Assembly (NCBI GenBank): GCA_024684035.1
Contig: JAIKXQ010000038.1
Location: forward strand, 1 to 64,000
Direction of reading: 5' to 3'
DNA from: Eubacterium sp.
Lineage (GTDB): Bacteria; Bacillota; Clostridia; Lachnospirales; Lachnospiraceae
Length of the DNA stretch: 64,000 nt
A model generated the notes under the pieces. It did no database searches, was not told the DNA's origin, and saw only the letters and a list, made by a program, of their open reading frames with translations. Made by a program: the position numbers and the translations under genes. This document shows positions 28,529-36,590 of this stretch, piece by piece. The first letter of the stretch is position 1. Every line of letters begins with the position of its first letter.

Positions 28529-29950
28529 TTATGATGCAGATGATGTAGCAGCTACGTCCTCTGCGGAATCTTCATGAGCCAGTTTCCACTGATCCGCCCA
28601 TCCTGTTACGAATGCCTCTTTGACTGCGTCCCAGTCTCCGGATCCGTCTGTGTATGCGGTAAGCGGAGCTACTACGTCTTTTCTCCAGTCGTCCACGTTC
28701 GGTGTAGCGTTGAATGCCCATGCTACGGACTTGTTGTAGTTGTTTGCGCAAGCACTGAACTCGTTCTTCGGTGCGTAGTCATCTGTGAATGTATCGAAAG
28801 GAGCGGAAAGTCCCATCGTCTCATTCATGGCTTTTCTTCCTGTGTCAGAAGTGATTACCCAGTTGAGGAAGTCCTCGGATGCCTTGATGTCCGCCTCGGA
28901 TGCTTTCGCATTGATTGCCCAGTGGTTCTCAGTACCTACGCAGAGACCCTGATTCTCATCATCTACGCCGAAGTAGATCGGGATCATAACCATCTCATCA
29001 TTTGCTGTGAGATATCCGTTCTTTCCGTCTGCATCTTTGAGTGCGGAGAACTCCCAGTCACCGTTCTGATAGAAGACTGCCTGCTCCATACCGAACTCCT
29101 GCTCTGCATTGTAGGTTCCGCCTGCGAGAGTCTTAGGATCAGCGCCGGAATCCTGTACGTACATATCCCAGACATTCTTGAACTGCTCAAGGTAGGTTCC
29201 CTTGATCACTGCCTCACCGGCTGTAGGATCCTCAAGCTTGTCATCTACGAACTCGTAGTAGAGTGGAAGGTTTGCAAGGTGTCCGGAGAATCTCCAGGAA
29301 GATCCGTCATCCAGACCTGCAGATGTGAAAGCACCTTTAAGGTCATAGCCGAACTGGTTGTTGATGTCGTCCTTCTTCTGCTGGATGTCGTCAGCTACTT
29401 TCTTCAGTGTATCGAAATCTTTGATGTCGTCGATGGATTTGATCACTGCTCCGTCCATGGTGCAGTAGTTATCCACGATGGTCTTGTTGACAATGATTCC
29501 GTATGCCTCGTAGCAGTTCGCGATACCTGCTGTCTTGCCGTTGTAGACAATGTCGAGAGAGTGATCGCTTACATGAGAGTAGAGATCTGTATCTTTGAGA
29601 TCCATGGTGTAGTTATCCCATGTCTGGGCATCTGCGGAATTGCCGATGTTAAAGATGGTCGGTGCCTCGCTCTTTGCCATCTCGGACTGGAGTGTCGTCG
29701 CATACTGTCCGGCAGCGGCTGTCAGAACATTGACCTTTGTTCCGGTCTCCTCTGTATATGTCTTCGCCAGATCCTGCCATGCCTCATCGGCCTCCGGCTT
29801 GAAGTTGAGAAGGTATACACTTCCGTCACCGGAAGCTTCAGCCGGTGCTGATCCGGACGTCGCCTTCTCTGTAGTTGTGCTTCCACATCCTGCGATCATG
29901 GAAGCTGCCATCGTTGTTCCCAGTACCAAACAAAGCACTTTCTTTTTCAT
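28529..29950 (-). CDS. malE: Maltodextrin-binding lipoprotein MalE-like
   Basis: Solute-binding protein of the MalEFG transporter. Lipoprotein signal MKKKVLCLVLGTTMAASMIAGC with the lipobox Cys at residue 22, a Ser/Ala linker, then a type 1 extracellular binding fold; 473 residues. First gene of the operon, with GAGGAGG before its ATG and three LacI-type operators upstream. Ligand inferred from the MalQ and GlgP genes downstream. Confidence 0.92.
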   Translation of the reverse strand: MKKKVLCLVLGTTMAASMIAGCGSTTTEKATSGSAPAEASGDGSVYLLNFKPEADEAWQDLAKTYTEETGTKVNVLTAAAGQYATTLQSEMAKSEAPTIFNIGNSADAQTWDNYTMDLKDTDLYSHVSDHSLDIVYNGKTAGIANCYEAYGIIVNKTIVDNYCTMDGAVIKSIDDIKDFDTLKKVADDIQQKKDDINNQFGYDLKGAFTSAGLDDGSSWRFSGHLANLPLYYEFVDDKLEDPTAGEAVIKGTYLEQFKNVWDMYVQDSGADPKTLAGGTYNAEQEFGMEQAVFYQNGDWEFSALKDADGKNGYLTANDEMVMIPIYFGVDDENQGLCVGTENHWAINAKASEADIKASEDFLNWVITSDTGRKAMNETMGLSAPFDTFTDDYAPKNEFSACANNYNKSVAWAFNATPNVDDWRKDVVAPLTAYTDGSGDWDAVKEAFVTGWADQWKLAHEDSAEDVAATSSAS

Positions 29951-29993
29951 TTCTTCTTCCTCCTGAATACGTTTTTCATACTGTTACATTGTT

Positions 29994-30009
29994 TGAAATC
30001 GTTTTCGCA
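29994..30009. promoter_or_regulatory. LacI/cre-type operator 3 in malE leader
   Basis: TGAAATCGTTTTCGCA: CG-centred, matches the general cre/LacI-family pattern TGNAANCGNNNNCA. Downstream of the promoter. Confidence 0.6.
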
Positions 30010-30039
30010 ATATTCTCCCAATCCTTTTAAAATAAGTAT

Positions 30040-30053
30040 TGGAAACGTTTTCT
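30040..30053. promoter_or_regulatory. LacI/cre-type operator 1 before malE
   Basis: TGGAAACGTTTTCT, CG-centred. It starts just downstream of the proposed -10 box, where a bound repressor would block transcription. Could be read by MalR, CcpA or both. Confidence 0.75.
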
Positions 30054-30061
30054 ATGATCAG

Positions 30062-30090
30062 AGAATAACATTGATTGGAAACGTTTTCAA
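30062..30090 (-). promoter_or_regulatory. malE operon promoter
   Basis: TTGAAA (30090-30085), 17-base spacer, TATTCT (30067-30062). The -35 box lies inside operator 2 (30076-30089). Confidence 0.65.
30076..30089. promoter_or_regulatory. LacI/cre-type operator 2 overlapping the malE -35 box
   Basis: TGGAAACGTTTTCA, perfectly matching the cre consensus; 36 bp centre to centre from operator 1. Confidence 0.78.
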
Positions 30091-30171
30091 GTACCCAAAA
30101 GCATCTTCGGCACATTAGGGAATTCAGGGTCATTTCTTTTGTGCAGAACTGATAAAACAGAAGGGTCTCCG

Positions 30172-30223
30172 AAAAAAAGAGAAGAGGGCGACTGTGTTGA
30201 CAGCCATCCTCTTCTCTCTTTTG
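30172..30223 (-). terminator. galM terminator
   Basis: AGAGAAGAGG...CCTCTTCTCT long stem on the minus strand followed by TTTTTT, 17 bases past the galM stop. It isolates galM from the mal operon. Confidence 0.88.
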
Positions 30224-30239
30224 TAATATGCGTTTCTCT

Positions 30240-31304
30240 TTAATTCTTTTTGTGTGCCTCACTGATGCTCAGCTTATATACCGTCCTTGAAACAAAGTTC
30301 TCGCCGGCCTTCAGGAAGGGTCTTGCAAAGCTCTCTGTGTTGAGGGCGTTCGGCGCGAACTGTGTCTCAAGCGCAAAGCCGGTTCTCGGAGCGTAGGCAC
30401 TTCCGCCTCTTCCGGTCTGCTTCTGAATAAAGTTTCCGGAGTAGAACTGTACGCCGGGAAGATCGGTGAAGACTTCGAGAGTAACTCCGTTATCCTCTGA
30501 CCAGGACTCGGCCACCTTCTTCACCTCCCCCTTATTCGCTGCCACCACATAGTTCTGATCATATCCGTGCGCCGTCTGAATCTGACTGTCGTCGGAATCG
30601 ATGTCTGCGCCGATGCTCTTCGGCGTATTGAAATCATAGGCCGTTCCTTTTACATCAAGGTAGGTTCCGAAGGGAATTCCCTGATCATTGATCGGCGTGA
30701 TCTGATCTGCGGAAATATGCAGAATCTGGGAGCAGATATCTCCGTTGCCCTCACCATTGAGATTGAAATACACGTGGTTTGTCAGATTGCACACCGTATC
30801 CTGATCGGATTTTCCACTGTAATCAATAGCAAGGGATCCGTCTTCGGACAGGGTATAGGTGACTGTCACCTCCAGATTTCCCGGGAATCCCTGATCCGTA
30901 TCCGGGGAGAACAGTCCGAAAGTCACGCTGTTTTTCTCCTCATTGACAGCCTCCGTCTTCCAGAGTCTCTTTCCGTAGAGATCCGGTCCGCTGTGAAGGT
31001 TGTTTCCGTTTTCATTTGCTGTCATTTTGTACTCTTTTCCATTGATGAAAAAAGCAGCTCCCGCGCAACGGTTCGCGTTTCTTCCTACGGTTGCGCCGAA
31101 AGAATCTCCGCCGGCCTCATAGCCTGCCGCGTCATCGTAGCCGAGAACGATGTCCGTCTTTTTTCCGTTTTCGTCCGAAACGCTGAACGACACCAGTGTT
31201 GCGCCGAAATCTGTGACTGTCGCCTCGCAGGCACCCGCTGTCAATGTATAGAGAGAAGCCTCCCCTTTCGAAGTACTTCCGAAACTTCTTTTTGTTACAC
31301 TCAT
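30240..31304 (-). CDS. galM: Aldose 1-epimerase (galactose mutarotase)
   Basis: Interconverts alpha and beta anomers of aldoses. NRCAGAAFFINGKEYKM with NENGNNLHSG (near residues 80-105), TNHVYFNLNGEG near 175 with the catalytic His, and FALETQFAPNALN near 303 including the catalytic Glu. 354 residues. Monocistronic between two terminators. A LacI-type operator upstream (31384) suggests it belongs to the mal regulon; GalM would recycle glucose anomers from dextrin breakdown. Confidence 0.94.
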   Translation of the reverse strand: MSVTKRSFGSTSKGEASLYTLTAGACEATVTDFGATLVSFSVSDENGKKTDIVLGYDDAAGYEAGGDSFGATVGRNANRCAGAAFFINGKEYKMTANENGNNLHSGPDLYGKRLWKTEAVNEEKNSVTFGLFSPDTDQGFPGNLEVTVTYTLSEDGSLAIDYSGKSDQDTVCNLTNHVYFNLNGEGNGDICSQILHISADQITPINDQGIPFGTYLDVKGTAYDFNTPKSIGADIDSDDSQIQTAHGYDQNYVVAANKGEVKKVAESWSEDNGVTLEVFTDLPGVQFYSGNFIQKQTGRGGSAYAPRTGFALETQFAPNALNTESFARPFLKAGENFVSRTVYKLSISEAHKKN

Positions 31305-31315
31305 ATCTTCCTCCT

Positions 31316-31334
31316 CAAGCCCTCAGGGCTTTGT
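31316..31334 (-). other. Small hairpin next to the galM ribosome site
   Basis: AAGCCCTCAGGGCTT forms a perfect stem ending a few bases before the GAGGAGG of galM. It may influence translation start; no known riboswitch class matches. Confidence 0.4.
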
Positions 31335-31382
31335 CTGATTTTGAATTTAGATGCTCTTATTCTATCATCTCCGATATCGGTC

Positions 31383-31398
31383 GTAAACGTTTTCGTTC
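31383..31398. promoter_or_regulatory. LacI/cre-type operator before galM
   Basis: CGTAAACGTTTTCGTT shares the AAACGTTTTC core with the malE operators. Confidence 0.6.
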
Positions 31399-31471
31399 CT
31401 GCGTCATTTTTTATTCAAATCAATTTGATTCAAATCATTCTGAATAAAAATGTTCTGAAAACCATAGATCT

Positions 31472-31686
31472 GCACGCAGGACGAAGATATGCACGCTCAC
31501 ACGTCGTTTCGTCGTCAGCGCTGCGCCGCCTTTTTGTCGCCGATTCCGGAAAACTCGCGCACTTTTCAGCCTATTTATTCAAGTAATATTTGATGTGCGC
31601 TCAGACAGTCCTCCACCGGCGACGCTATGCTCGCGCTTCCTTCCTCAACTTCCTACTGTTCGCGTACATGTCTTCGCCCTGCGTGC
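31472..31686. repeat. Family B intergenic repeat
   Basis: 215 bp with matching ends GCACGCAGGACGAAGA and (inverted) GCACGCAGGGCGAAGA. Shared inner blocks CACGCTCACACGTCGT, GTCAGCGCTGCGCCGCC and CGCTATGCTCGCGCTTC. The internal stem is GCGCAC (31557-31562) with GTGCGC (31595-31600). It fills most of the 450-base gap between galM and the next gene. Confidence 0.8.
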
Positions 31687-31711
31687 CGCAAATCTTATAA
31701 CACTTCATAGC

Positions 31712-31746
31712 AAAAGCCGATCGCAGTTATCCACGATCGGCTTTTT
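31712..31746. terminator. Bidirectional-type terminator
   Basis: AAAAGCCGATCG, 10-base loop, CGATCGGCTTTTT. It ends just before the stop of the gene at 31755 and serves that minus-strand gene. Confidence 0.85.
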
Positions 31747-31754
31747 GTCAATTA

Positions 31755-32111
31755 TTATCGAACGACAAAATGTCTTCTCACAATCAGGAATCCATAGAAG
31801 AACCAGATATAGAAATACCATAGTACCAGAGTAATCGCCGGATATTCCATCGAGGCAAGTTTCATGATCACTGCGACGACAATGATAGCCAGCGAGAACA
31901 GATGGATCCAGATGGTTTTCTCTTTCCGGTCTGTAATCAGATGCAGGATTGTCGCCGGCATGAAGGAATAGTCCATACAGATGACAAGTATTCCGACAAA
32001 GTCGTACCATTTCAGAGTCATGCCCTCGTAAAATACGCCGCAAATCGCAAGTGTAGTTGCGACAAATACTACGATATCTATAATGCCTGTGATCTTTCGA
32101 ATTATTCCCAT
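31755..32111 (-). CDS. Small four-helix membrane protein, unknown
   Basis: 118 residues from the ATG at 32111 (MGIIRKITGIID), chosen because GAGGAG lies 3 bases upstream; an ATG six codons earlier is possible. Four hydrophobic segments at about 8-28, 36-56, 66-84 and 90-110. No recognised domain or catalytic motif. Monocistronic next to the flavodoxin-like gene, which ends 70 bp upstream. Confidence 0.7.
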   Translation of the reverse strand: MGIIRKITGIIDIVVFVATTLAICGVFYEGMTLKWYDFVGILVICMDYSFMPATILHLITDRKEKTIWIHLFSLAIIVVAVIMKLASMEYPAITLVLWYFYIWFFYGFLIVRRHFVVR

Positions 32112-32180
32112 TGTCTCCTCGCTCCTCATTTCTTCTTGCGGCTCCCGGGCAAATCATGCCCTTCTTTGAGTAATTTCAAC

Positions 32181-32705
32181 TCACGCCAGAATATAGTCAA
32201 CGACCGGCTGAATGTATTTCACATCGGAGCTGTCGAAGGAGTGACCATAGGTCTCGCCCAATTCTCTCTGCTTCTCGTCCTTGCTCTTTTTCAGGGAGTT
32301 TGCGAATGCCTTCATCACGAGTCTGGACGGGAGATTCATTTTCTCATAGTTGATTCCTCCCTGACAGTAGAAGGTCTTGATGTAGGTGCGCTGCTCGTCG
32401 GTGAGAAGATTCTTCAGCGCTGTCTCTGCATGAGGATCGCCGACCGGACCGGCGCCTACCGCTACCACAGCAAGGTGTTTATCTTTCCAGTCCTTTGCCC
32501 GATCCAGGAACCAGTTTGCCTTTACAACTTTTCCGGCCATGAACCATCCGGCGTACACGATAGCCTCGTATGCGTCGAAGAAGCTGCTCTCCTTTTTCTG
32601 CACGTCTTTTACGTCAAACAAATCCGCGCTCATTCGCTCGGAAAGCCACCCGGCATATTTCTTTGTAAAGCCTGTCTGTGATGTATAGATTACCAATGTC
32701 TTCAT
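32181..32705 (-). CDS. Flavodoxin-like protein
   Basis: 174 residues. The N-terminal FMN phosphate loop MKTLVIYTSQTGFTKKYA and FDAYEAIVYAGWFMAGKV fit the flavodoxin-5 / HemG-like fold. Small electron carriers or quinone-like reductases of this type are common in gut Clostridia; the redox partner is unknown. No haem genes adjoin, so a protoporphyrinogen oxidase role is not supported. Confidence 0.82.
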   Translation of the reverse strand: MKTLVIYTSQTGFTKKYAGWLSERMSADLFDVKDVQKKESSFFDAYEAIVYAGWFMAGKVVKANWFLDRAKDWKDKHLAVVAVGAGPVGDPHAETALKNLLTDEQRTYIKTFYCQGGINYEKMNLPSRLVMKAFANSLKKSKDEKQRELGETYGHSFDSSDVKYIQPVVDYILA

Positions 32706-32814
32706 TCTCGCACACCCCTTTCAAAATCATTACTCGTTCTATCTTATTGTTCTTTATGATATATGCGCAGAAACAAATTGTCCATATCAAATTCCAGATA
32801 CGATTCCTTATCAC

Positions 32815-32846
32815 CCAAAAAACCGCCGACCTTTCGGCCGACGGCA
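32815..32846 (-). terminator. Terminator after the orphan sugar-binding gene
   Basis: Minus strand GCCGTCGGCC-GAAA-GGTCGGCGG then TTTTTT; tetraloop stem, about 97 bases beyond the stop. Confidence 0.85.
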
Positions 32847-32942
32847 ACATACGTTATGCACCTTTTCAGGTTTCCTTTTTATTATTATCCACGAACGTAG
32901 ATTCGTCCCGTTGATTACGAGCGTCCATTTCTCCATCGATCC

Positions 32943-34169
32943 TCAGTCGTAGAGATTCGGAGCAATGGTATCGTCGTTCATATTGTCCGCATTGTACCAG
33001 TAACCGGCTGTGGGAACGTCTTCAAGGGTTGCCCCGTTGGCTGCGGCGGTCAGCGCATAGAGTGTATAGTATCCCATCATCAGAGGCGACTGGGTGACAG
33101 CGCCGTAAAGCGTCCTGTCCGCGACAGCATTCTTGACTATGGAACCGGCGTCGAAGCCGACACCGATGACGTCTCCGTTTTCTGCATCGGTTCCGAGGAC
33201 AGAAAGACTGGCGTCTGCCGCAAGGATCCCTTCTGTTGCAGTCTGATTAGATCCGAAGATCGCGATAGTATCGTCTTTGGAAAGAATTGTTTGAGCCTCT
33301 GTGGCACAGAGTTCCACTGTAGTCTGTTCCGGAACCGAAACCTCGATGATGACATCTACGTCCCCTTTGTCAGCTCCCTCTACCGCGTTCACATAGAACT
33401 CGTTTCCTTCTACGGCAACAGTCTTTCCGTCCTTCTGAAGCAACATGATCATCTCGTTGAGAAAACCGAGTCCTCTCTGCTGAATGTTCAGCGCGGAGGC
33501 ATCCTGATTCACTTCGCCGATTCGTACCGTTCCCTTCGCTCCCGCAATCACATCCTTGATTGCTTCATACATATTGTCGGCGGCTGTAGCCCCTGCCGCG
33601 CCATTGTCCGTCGTCACCGTACACACGATGGAGCCGTCCGGAGCATCCGCAACGCCCGTATCAAAGGCAACCACCGGTATCTTCTGATCCGCGCAGTCCT
33701 GAAGAGAAGGAATGACTGCTGTTGTATCACAGGCTGCCAGTCCGATTCCCGCCGGTCTGGAGGCAATCGCTCTGTTGAGCATATTCACCTGATCCGCGAT
33801 ATCGGAATCCGACTCCGGACCCTCGGCCTTATAGGTAACACCGAGCTCAGATGCGGCATAATCCATTCCCTTAATCGCCGCCTGCCAGTAGGTGGACTGG
33901 AAGGATTTCACAATCACAGGAAAATCATAAGCAGAATCCGCATTGATACCTTCGAACTGTACCGGAATATCCTCAGAGCCAGCCGCCCCGGATTCCTGAG
34001 AAACCGAACTTTCGTCTTCACTCCAGGAAAAAGCTTCCAGACTCTCTGCAGATTCCGTTCGACTTGATTCCTTTCCCCCGGATCCGGAAGAACCTCCCGT
34101 CCCGCATCCGGCCAAAAGTGAAGCAGTCATTGCTGTACTAAGTATAGCTGCCATTATTTTCTTCTTCAT
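32943..34169 (-). CDS. Sugar-binding lipoprotein (RbsB-like), orphan
   Basis: 408 residues from the ATG at 34169 (MKKKIMAAILSTAMTAS), with GAGGAGG eight bases upstream. Lipobox LLAGC with Cys at 23, a Ser/Glu-rich linker to about 70, then a periplasmic-binding fold (SFQSTYWQAAIKGMDYAASELGV, IPVVAFDTGVADAP). Similar to ribose/xylose/rhizopine binding proteins. No permease or ATPase is adjacent, so it must share a transporter or act as a sensor. Confidence 0.87.
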   Translation of the reverse strand: MKKKIMAAILSTAMTASLLAGCGTGGSSGSGGKESSRTESAESLEAFSWSEDESSVSQESGAAGSEDIPVQFEGINADSAYDFPVIVKSFQSTYWQAAIKGMDYAASELGVTYKAEGPESDSDIADQVNMLNRAIASRPAGIGLAACDTTAVIPSLQDCADQKIPVVAFDTGVADAPDGSIVCTVTTDNGAAGATAADNMYEAIKDVIAGAKGTVRIGEVNQDASALNIQQRGLGFLNEMIMLLQKDGKTVAVEGNEFYVNAVEGADKGDVDVIIEVSVPEQTTVELCATEAQTILSKDDTIAIFGSNQTATEGILAADASLSVLGTDAENGDVIGVGFDAGSIVKNAVADRTLYGAVTQSPLMMGYYTLYALTAAANGATLEDVPTAGYWYNADNMNDDTIAPNLYD

Positions 34170-34196
34170 CTCCGCTTCCTCCTCGTCCACACACAT

Positions 34197-34208
34197 TCAA
34201 ACGTTTCA
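34197..34208. promoter_or_regulatory. Candidate LacI-family operator for the orphan sugar-binding gene
   Basis: TCAAACGTTTCA, a palindromic AAACGTTT core between the -10 box and the start codon. Confidence 0.5.
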
Positions 34209-34218
34209 CACTATTTTT

Positions 34219-34246
34219 ATTATAAACTTTTCGGCGGAATATGCAA
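34219..34246 (-). promoter_or_regulatory. Promoter of the orphan sugar-binding gene
   Basis: TTGCAT (34246-34241), 16-base spacer, TATAAT (34224-34219) on the minus strand. Confidence 0.7.
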
Positions 34247-34274
34247 CTCTACGTATACAAATCTGTAAAAACAG

Positions 34275-34305
34275 AAAAAAAGAGCACCGGCTTTCACCGA
34301 TACTC
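34275..34305 (-). terminator. Terminator outside the IS right end
   Basis: GAGTATCGG pairs fully with CCGGTGCTC (one G-U class pair set) on the minus strand, then TTTTTTT. It lies just beyond the IS right-end hairpin and may be the original terminator of the nptA-acyP unit, pushed away by the insertion. Confidence 0.75.
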
Positions 34306-34406
34306 TCCCGTACGTGAAGCTTCACACGACTGAAGTCGCGTGCTTCCATACCCGTTTTTCTAAGATATGGACTCATTGACTACATATACGGTCTGGCACC
34401 GAAGCA

Positions 34407-35747
34407 TCACACCGCAGCGTGAAGTTCTGCATCCAAACTAATGAGTGTAGACAATGTGCATGTGCTTCTATGCACGGCCTCTGGAACTTTTGCCAGAAGT
34501 CGCTGCCCATCCGTCGCCGGAAGGGACTTTATGATCTCACGAATAAAATATCTTGCTCCGATGTTATAGGAGGCATTTAAGTCACAGCTATACAGCTTTC
34601 CTGTTGGAAATTCGCACAGACCGTAGTTCCCTCGTGTCTTGCTGGACTCGTTTCCGCGTAAGACCCTGCCGGAGCCATCGAACGCAAATCTTGATGTTCC
34701 CCAGGCATTGACTCTTGCGATACGGATCCCGCACCTGTGTGCCTTGTCTGTTACCATAGACTGCACATAGCGGGCTTTCCACAGATGGAGTCTCATTTTC
34801 TTCGCGCCGTGCGTACGTCCGCCAAGATCAAGGTGCTCAAATACAATCGCATCCGCATGACATTCGACCGCCAGATCCATGATAAAGTGAGCTGTTTTTA
34901 CTGCGATGTCATCATTCACACCGCAGACCAGCTTCCATTGTCTGGAAAGCTTCCGCACCCCGTGACGTTGTGATTTCTTTACACGATCGATCTTGCGCTT
35001 CAGAGAGTCGTATTCTCTCGCCAGGCGAAAAAAACGTCTGCCGAGGACCGTGCCATCTGCGCGCATGACCGAACATGTGCAGGCATTGTTTAACCCGAGA
35101 TCAACAGCAAGAACAGTTTGATCAAACACTTCCGTATGGTTAAGTTCTGTTTTCTCCTCAAATGCAAAATCGAGAAACCACTGTTTCCCTCGTTTCTGCA
35201 ACGTTGGTACACACTCTTTTCTGGAAACACAGTGTTTTTTGACATAGTCAACATCCGTCTTGCGAAGCGAAACCGAAATCCAGTCCCACGTATTGTGGTA
35301 GAAAACTTTGAGCTTTGCTTTATATTCATCCGTTCGTAGGAACATGTTCCCTTTATACATGGCAGGATAGATACATCCGGCCTTCGGAATGGAAGGTGCG
35401 CACCCTCTTTGTCCTGGATCAGCTGATTCCCACTTTTTCAGATTTGACTGATACGAGCTTACCTTTCCATATCCTTCCGCGATCGCAGCTCTTCTGAGGT
35501 AGGAGGGAAATTTATAGAACTCCATGCCAAAGTCGTACCGCACAACAGGTCGGTTTTTTGTCATCACACTGAAACCTTCCGCCAGCTGTACTGCTTGCTT
35601 CTGGTTGGAACACTGAGCAAATTGATCCCATTCGTTGAGGATGACTTGGATATAGAAATCCACAGCTCTGCGATACAAGCGGATCGTATCTTTGAAAATG
35701 TGATTGTATTCCTTGATTTTCACGGAATACGTAGACATGATCTTCAT
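34407..35747 (-). CDS. tnpB: TnpB (RNA-guided nuclease of IS605)
   Basis: 446 residues with the RuvC triad visible: D216 in VLAVDLGLNN, E304 in IVFEHLDLGG and D389 in CDLNASYNIG. TnpB proteins cut DNA guided by an omega-RNA encoded at the element's right end, which favours retention of the element. The usual zinc finger with two CxxC pairs between E and the last D is not present: only C378 and C388 are seen in residues 351-390. A second start (M4) is possible. Confidence 0.92.
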   Translation of the reverse strand: MKIMSTYSVKIKEYNHIFKDTIRLYRRAVDFYIQVILNEWDQFAQCSNQKQAVQLAEGFSVMTKNRPVVRYDFGMEFYKFPSYLRRAAIAEGYGKVSSYQSNLKKWESADPGQRGCAPSIPKAGCIYPAMYKGNMFLRTDEYKAKLKVFYHNTWDWISVSLRKTDVDYVKKHCVSRKECVPTLQKRGKQWFLDFAFEEKTELNHTEVFDQTVLAVDLGLNNACTCSVMRADGTVLGRRFFRLAREYDSLKRKIDRVKKSQRHGVRKLSRQWKLVCGVNDDIAVKTAHFIMDLAVECHADAIVFEHLDLGGRTHGAKKMRLHLWKARYVQSMVTDKAHRCGIRIARVNAWGTSRFAFDGSGRVLRGNESSKTRGNYGLCEFPTGKLYSCDLNASYNIGARYFIREIIKSLPATDGQRLLAKVPEAVHRSTCTLSTLISLDAELHAAV

Positions 35748-35768
35748 ATCGCAGAGCCTCCTTTCCCG

Positions 35769-36197
35769 TCAACGATCTTTCTGAGAATCTATGTACTGTT
35801 TAACTTGGTCAAAACTTCGGTCACTGACCGTTACAATACAGTAGGACGGATTCCACAGGTGTTCGCCCCAAAGCTGTTTTTTTAAATCCGGATGATTCAT
35901 GAACAACCATCTTGCAGTATTCCCTTTTAATATTTTGATCATATCGGATGGGAAAAACTGCGGTTTACAGTCAACAAGAAGATGAATGTGATCTGGCATA
36001 ACTTCCATGGCTATGATCGAAAAAGCGTATTCTTTCGCCATATGATTGAGATATCCTTTAATCTCCTCGTCGATCCCATGGACCAGAATTTTCTTTCTGT
36101 ATTTCGTACACCACACAATATGATATTGCAGAGAATACACATATCCCCTACCATATGTAAGCTTTGAATCATTTGTATTAGAGATCACTTTATCCAT
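35769..36197 (-). CDS. tnpA: IS200-type Y1 transposase TnpA
   Basis: 142 residues. HUH motif H70-I-H72 in PDHIHLLVD and catalytic Y135 in QVKQYIDSQ are intact, so the element could be active. It would cut and rejoin single-stranded DNA at the end hairpins. 21 bp upstream of tnpB. Confidence 0.95.
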   Translation of the reverse strand: MDKVISNTNDSKLTYGRGYVYSLQYHIVWCTKYRKKILVHGIDEEIKGYLNHMAKEYAFSIIAMEVMPDHIHLLVDCKPQFFPSDMIKILKGNTARWLFMNHPDLKKQLWGEHLWNPSYCIVTVSDRSFDQVKQYIDSQKDR

Positions 36198-36284
36198 ATA
36201 ATTATGATACCATATGTAGACTAAAAATAAAAGAAGTGGCGGCTAACTCACGACTGAAGTCACGAGAATGCGCCGCCACATTTT

Positions 36285-36587
36285 TCAATATCCCTTGATA
36301 TCAAAATAATACTCATGTTCTTCCACCGGAAGGCTCGTGCGGTCCACGTGCTCCACGCTGATCCAGTGTCCCTTGTTAACGCCCTGAATCAAACGGTAGA
36401 TCTGCTCCAGTGTCCCCTGTGCCTCCATGACGACAGAGCCGTCCGACTCATTCATGACCCAGCCGGTTATTCCCAGATTGTCTGCCACCGTTTTCGCGCG
36501 GTATCGAAAACCGACGCCCTGCACACGGCCGCTGAAAACCAGCCGCTGCCGGATAATCTTATTCTCTCCGATATTCAAAGAAGTCAC
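36285..36587 (-). CDS. acyP: Acylphosphatase
   Basis: Hydrolyses carboxyl-phosphate bonds. Family motif VFSGRVQGVGFRYRAKTVADNLGITGWV (residues 17-44; active Arg in GFRYR and Asn in VMNESDG). 100 residues. Three bases after the nptA-like gene, so co-transcribed. The IS left end begins within a few bases of its stop codon, leaving the protein intact. Confidence 0.94.
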   Translation of the reverse strand: MTSLNIGENKIIRQRLVFSGRVQGVGFRYRAKTVADNLGITGWVMNESDGSVVMEAQGTLEQIYRLIQGVNKGHWISVEHVDRTSLPVEEHEYYFDIKGY

Positions 36588-36590
36588 CTC

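Larger units (their letters stand above)
34310..36282 (-). mobile_element. IS200/IS605-family insertion sequence
   Basis: About 1.97 kb with tnpA (Y1 transposase) then tnpB, same strand. Subterminal imperfect palindromes mark both ends: CTCACGACT-GA-AGTCACGAG near 36248-36267 (left) and CACACGACT-GA-AGTCGCGTG near 34323-34342 (right). No terminal inverted repeats, as expected for this family. Exact cleavage sites not determined. Confidence 0.88.
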
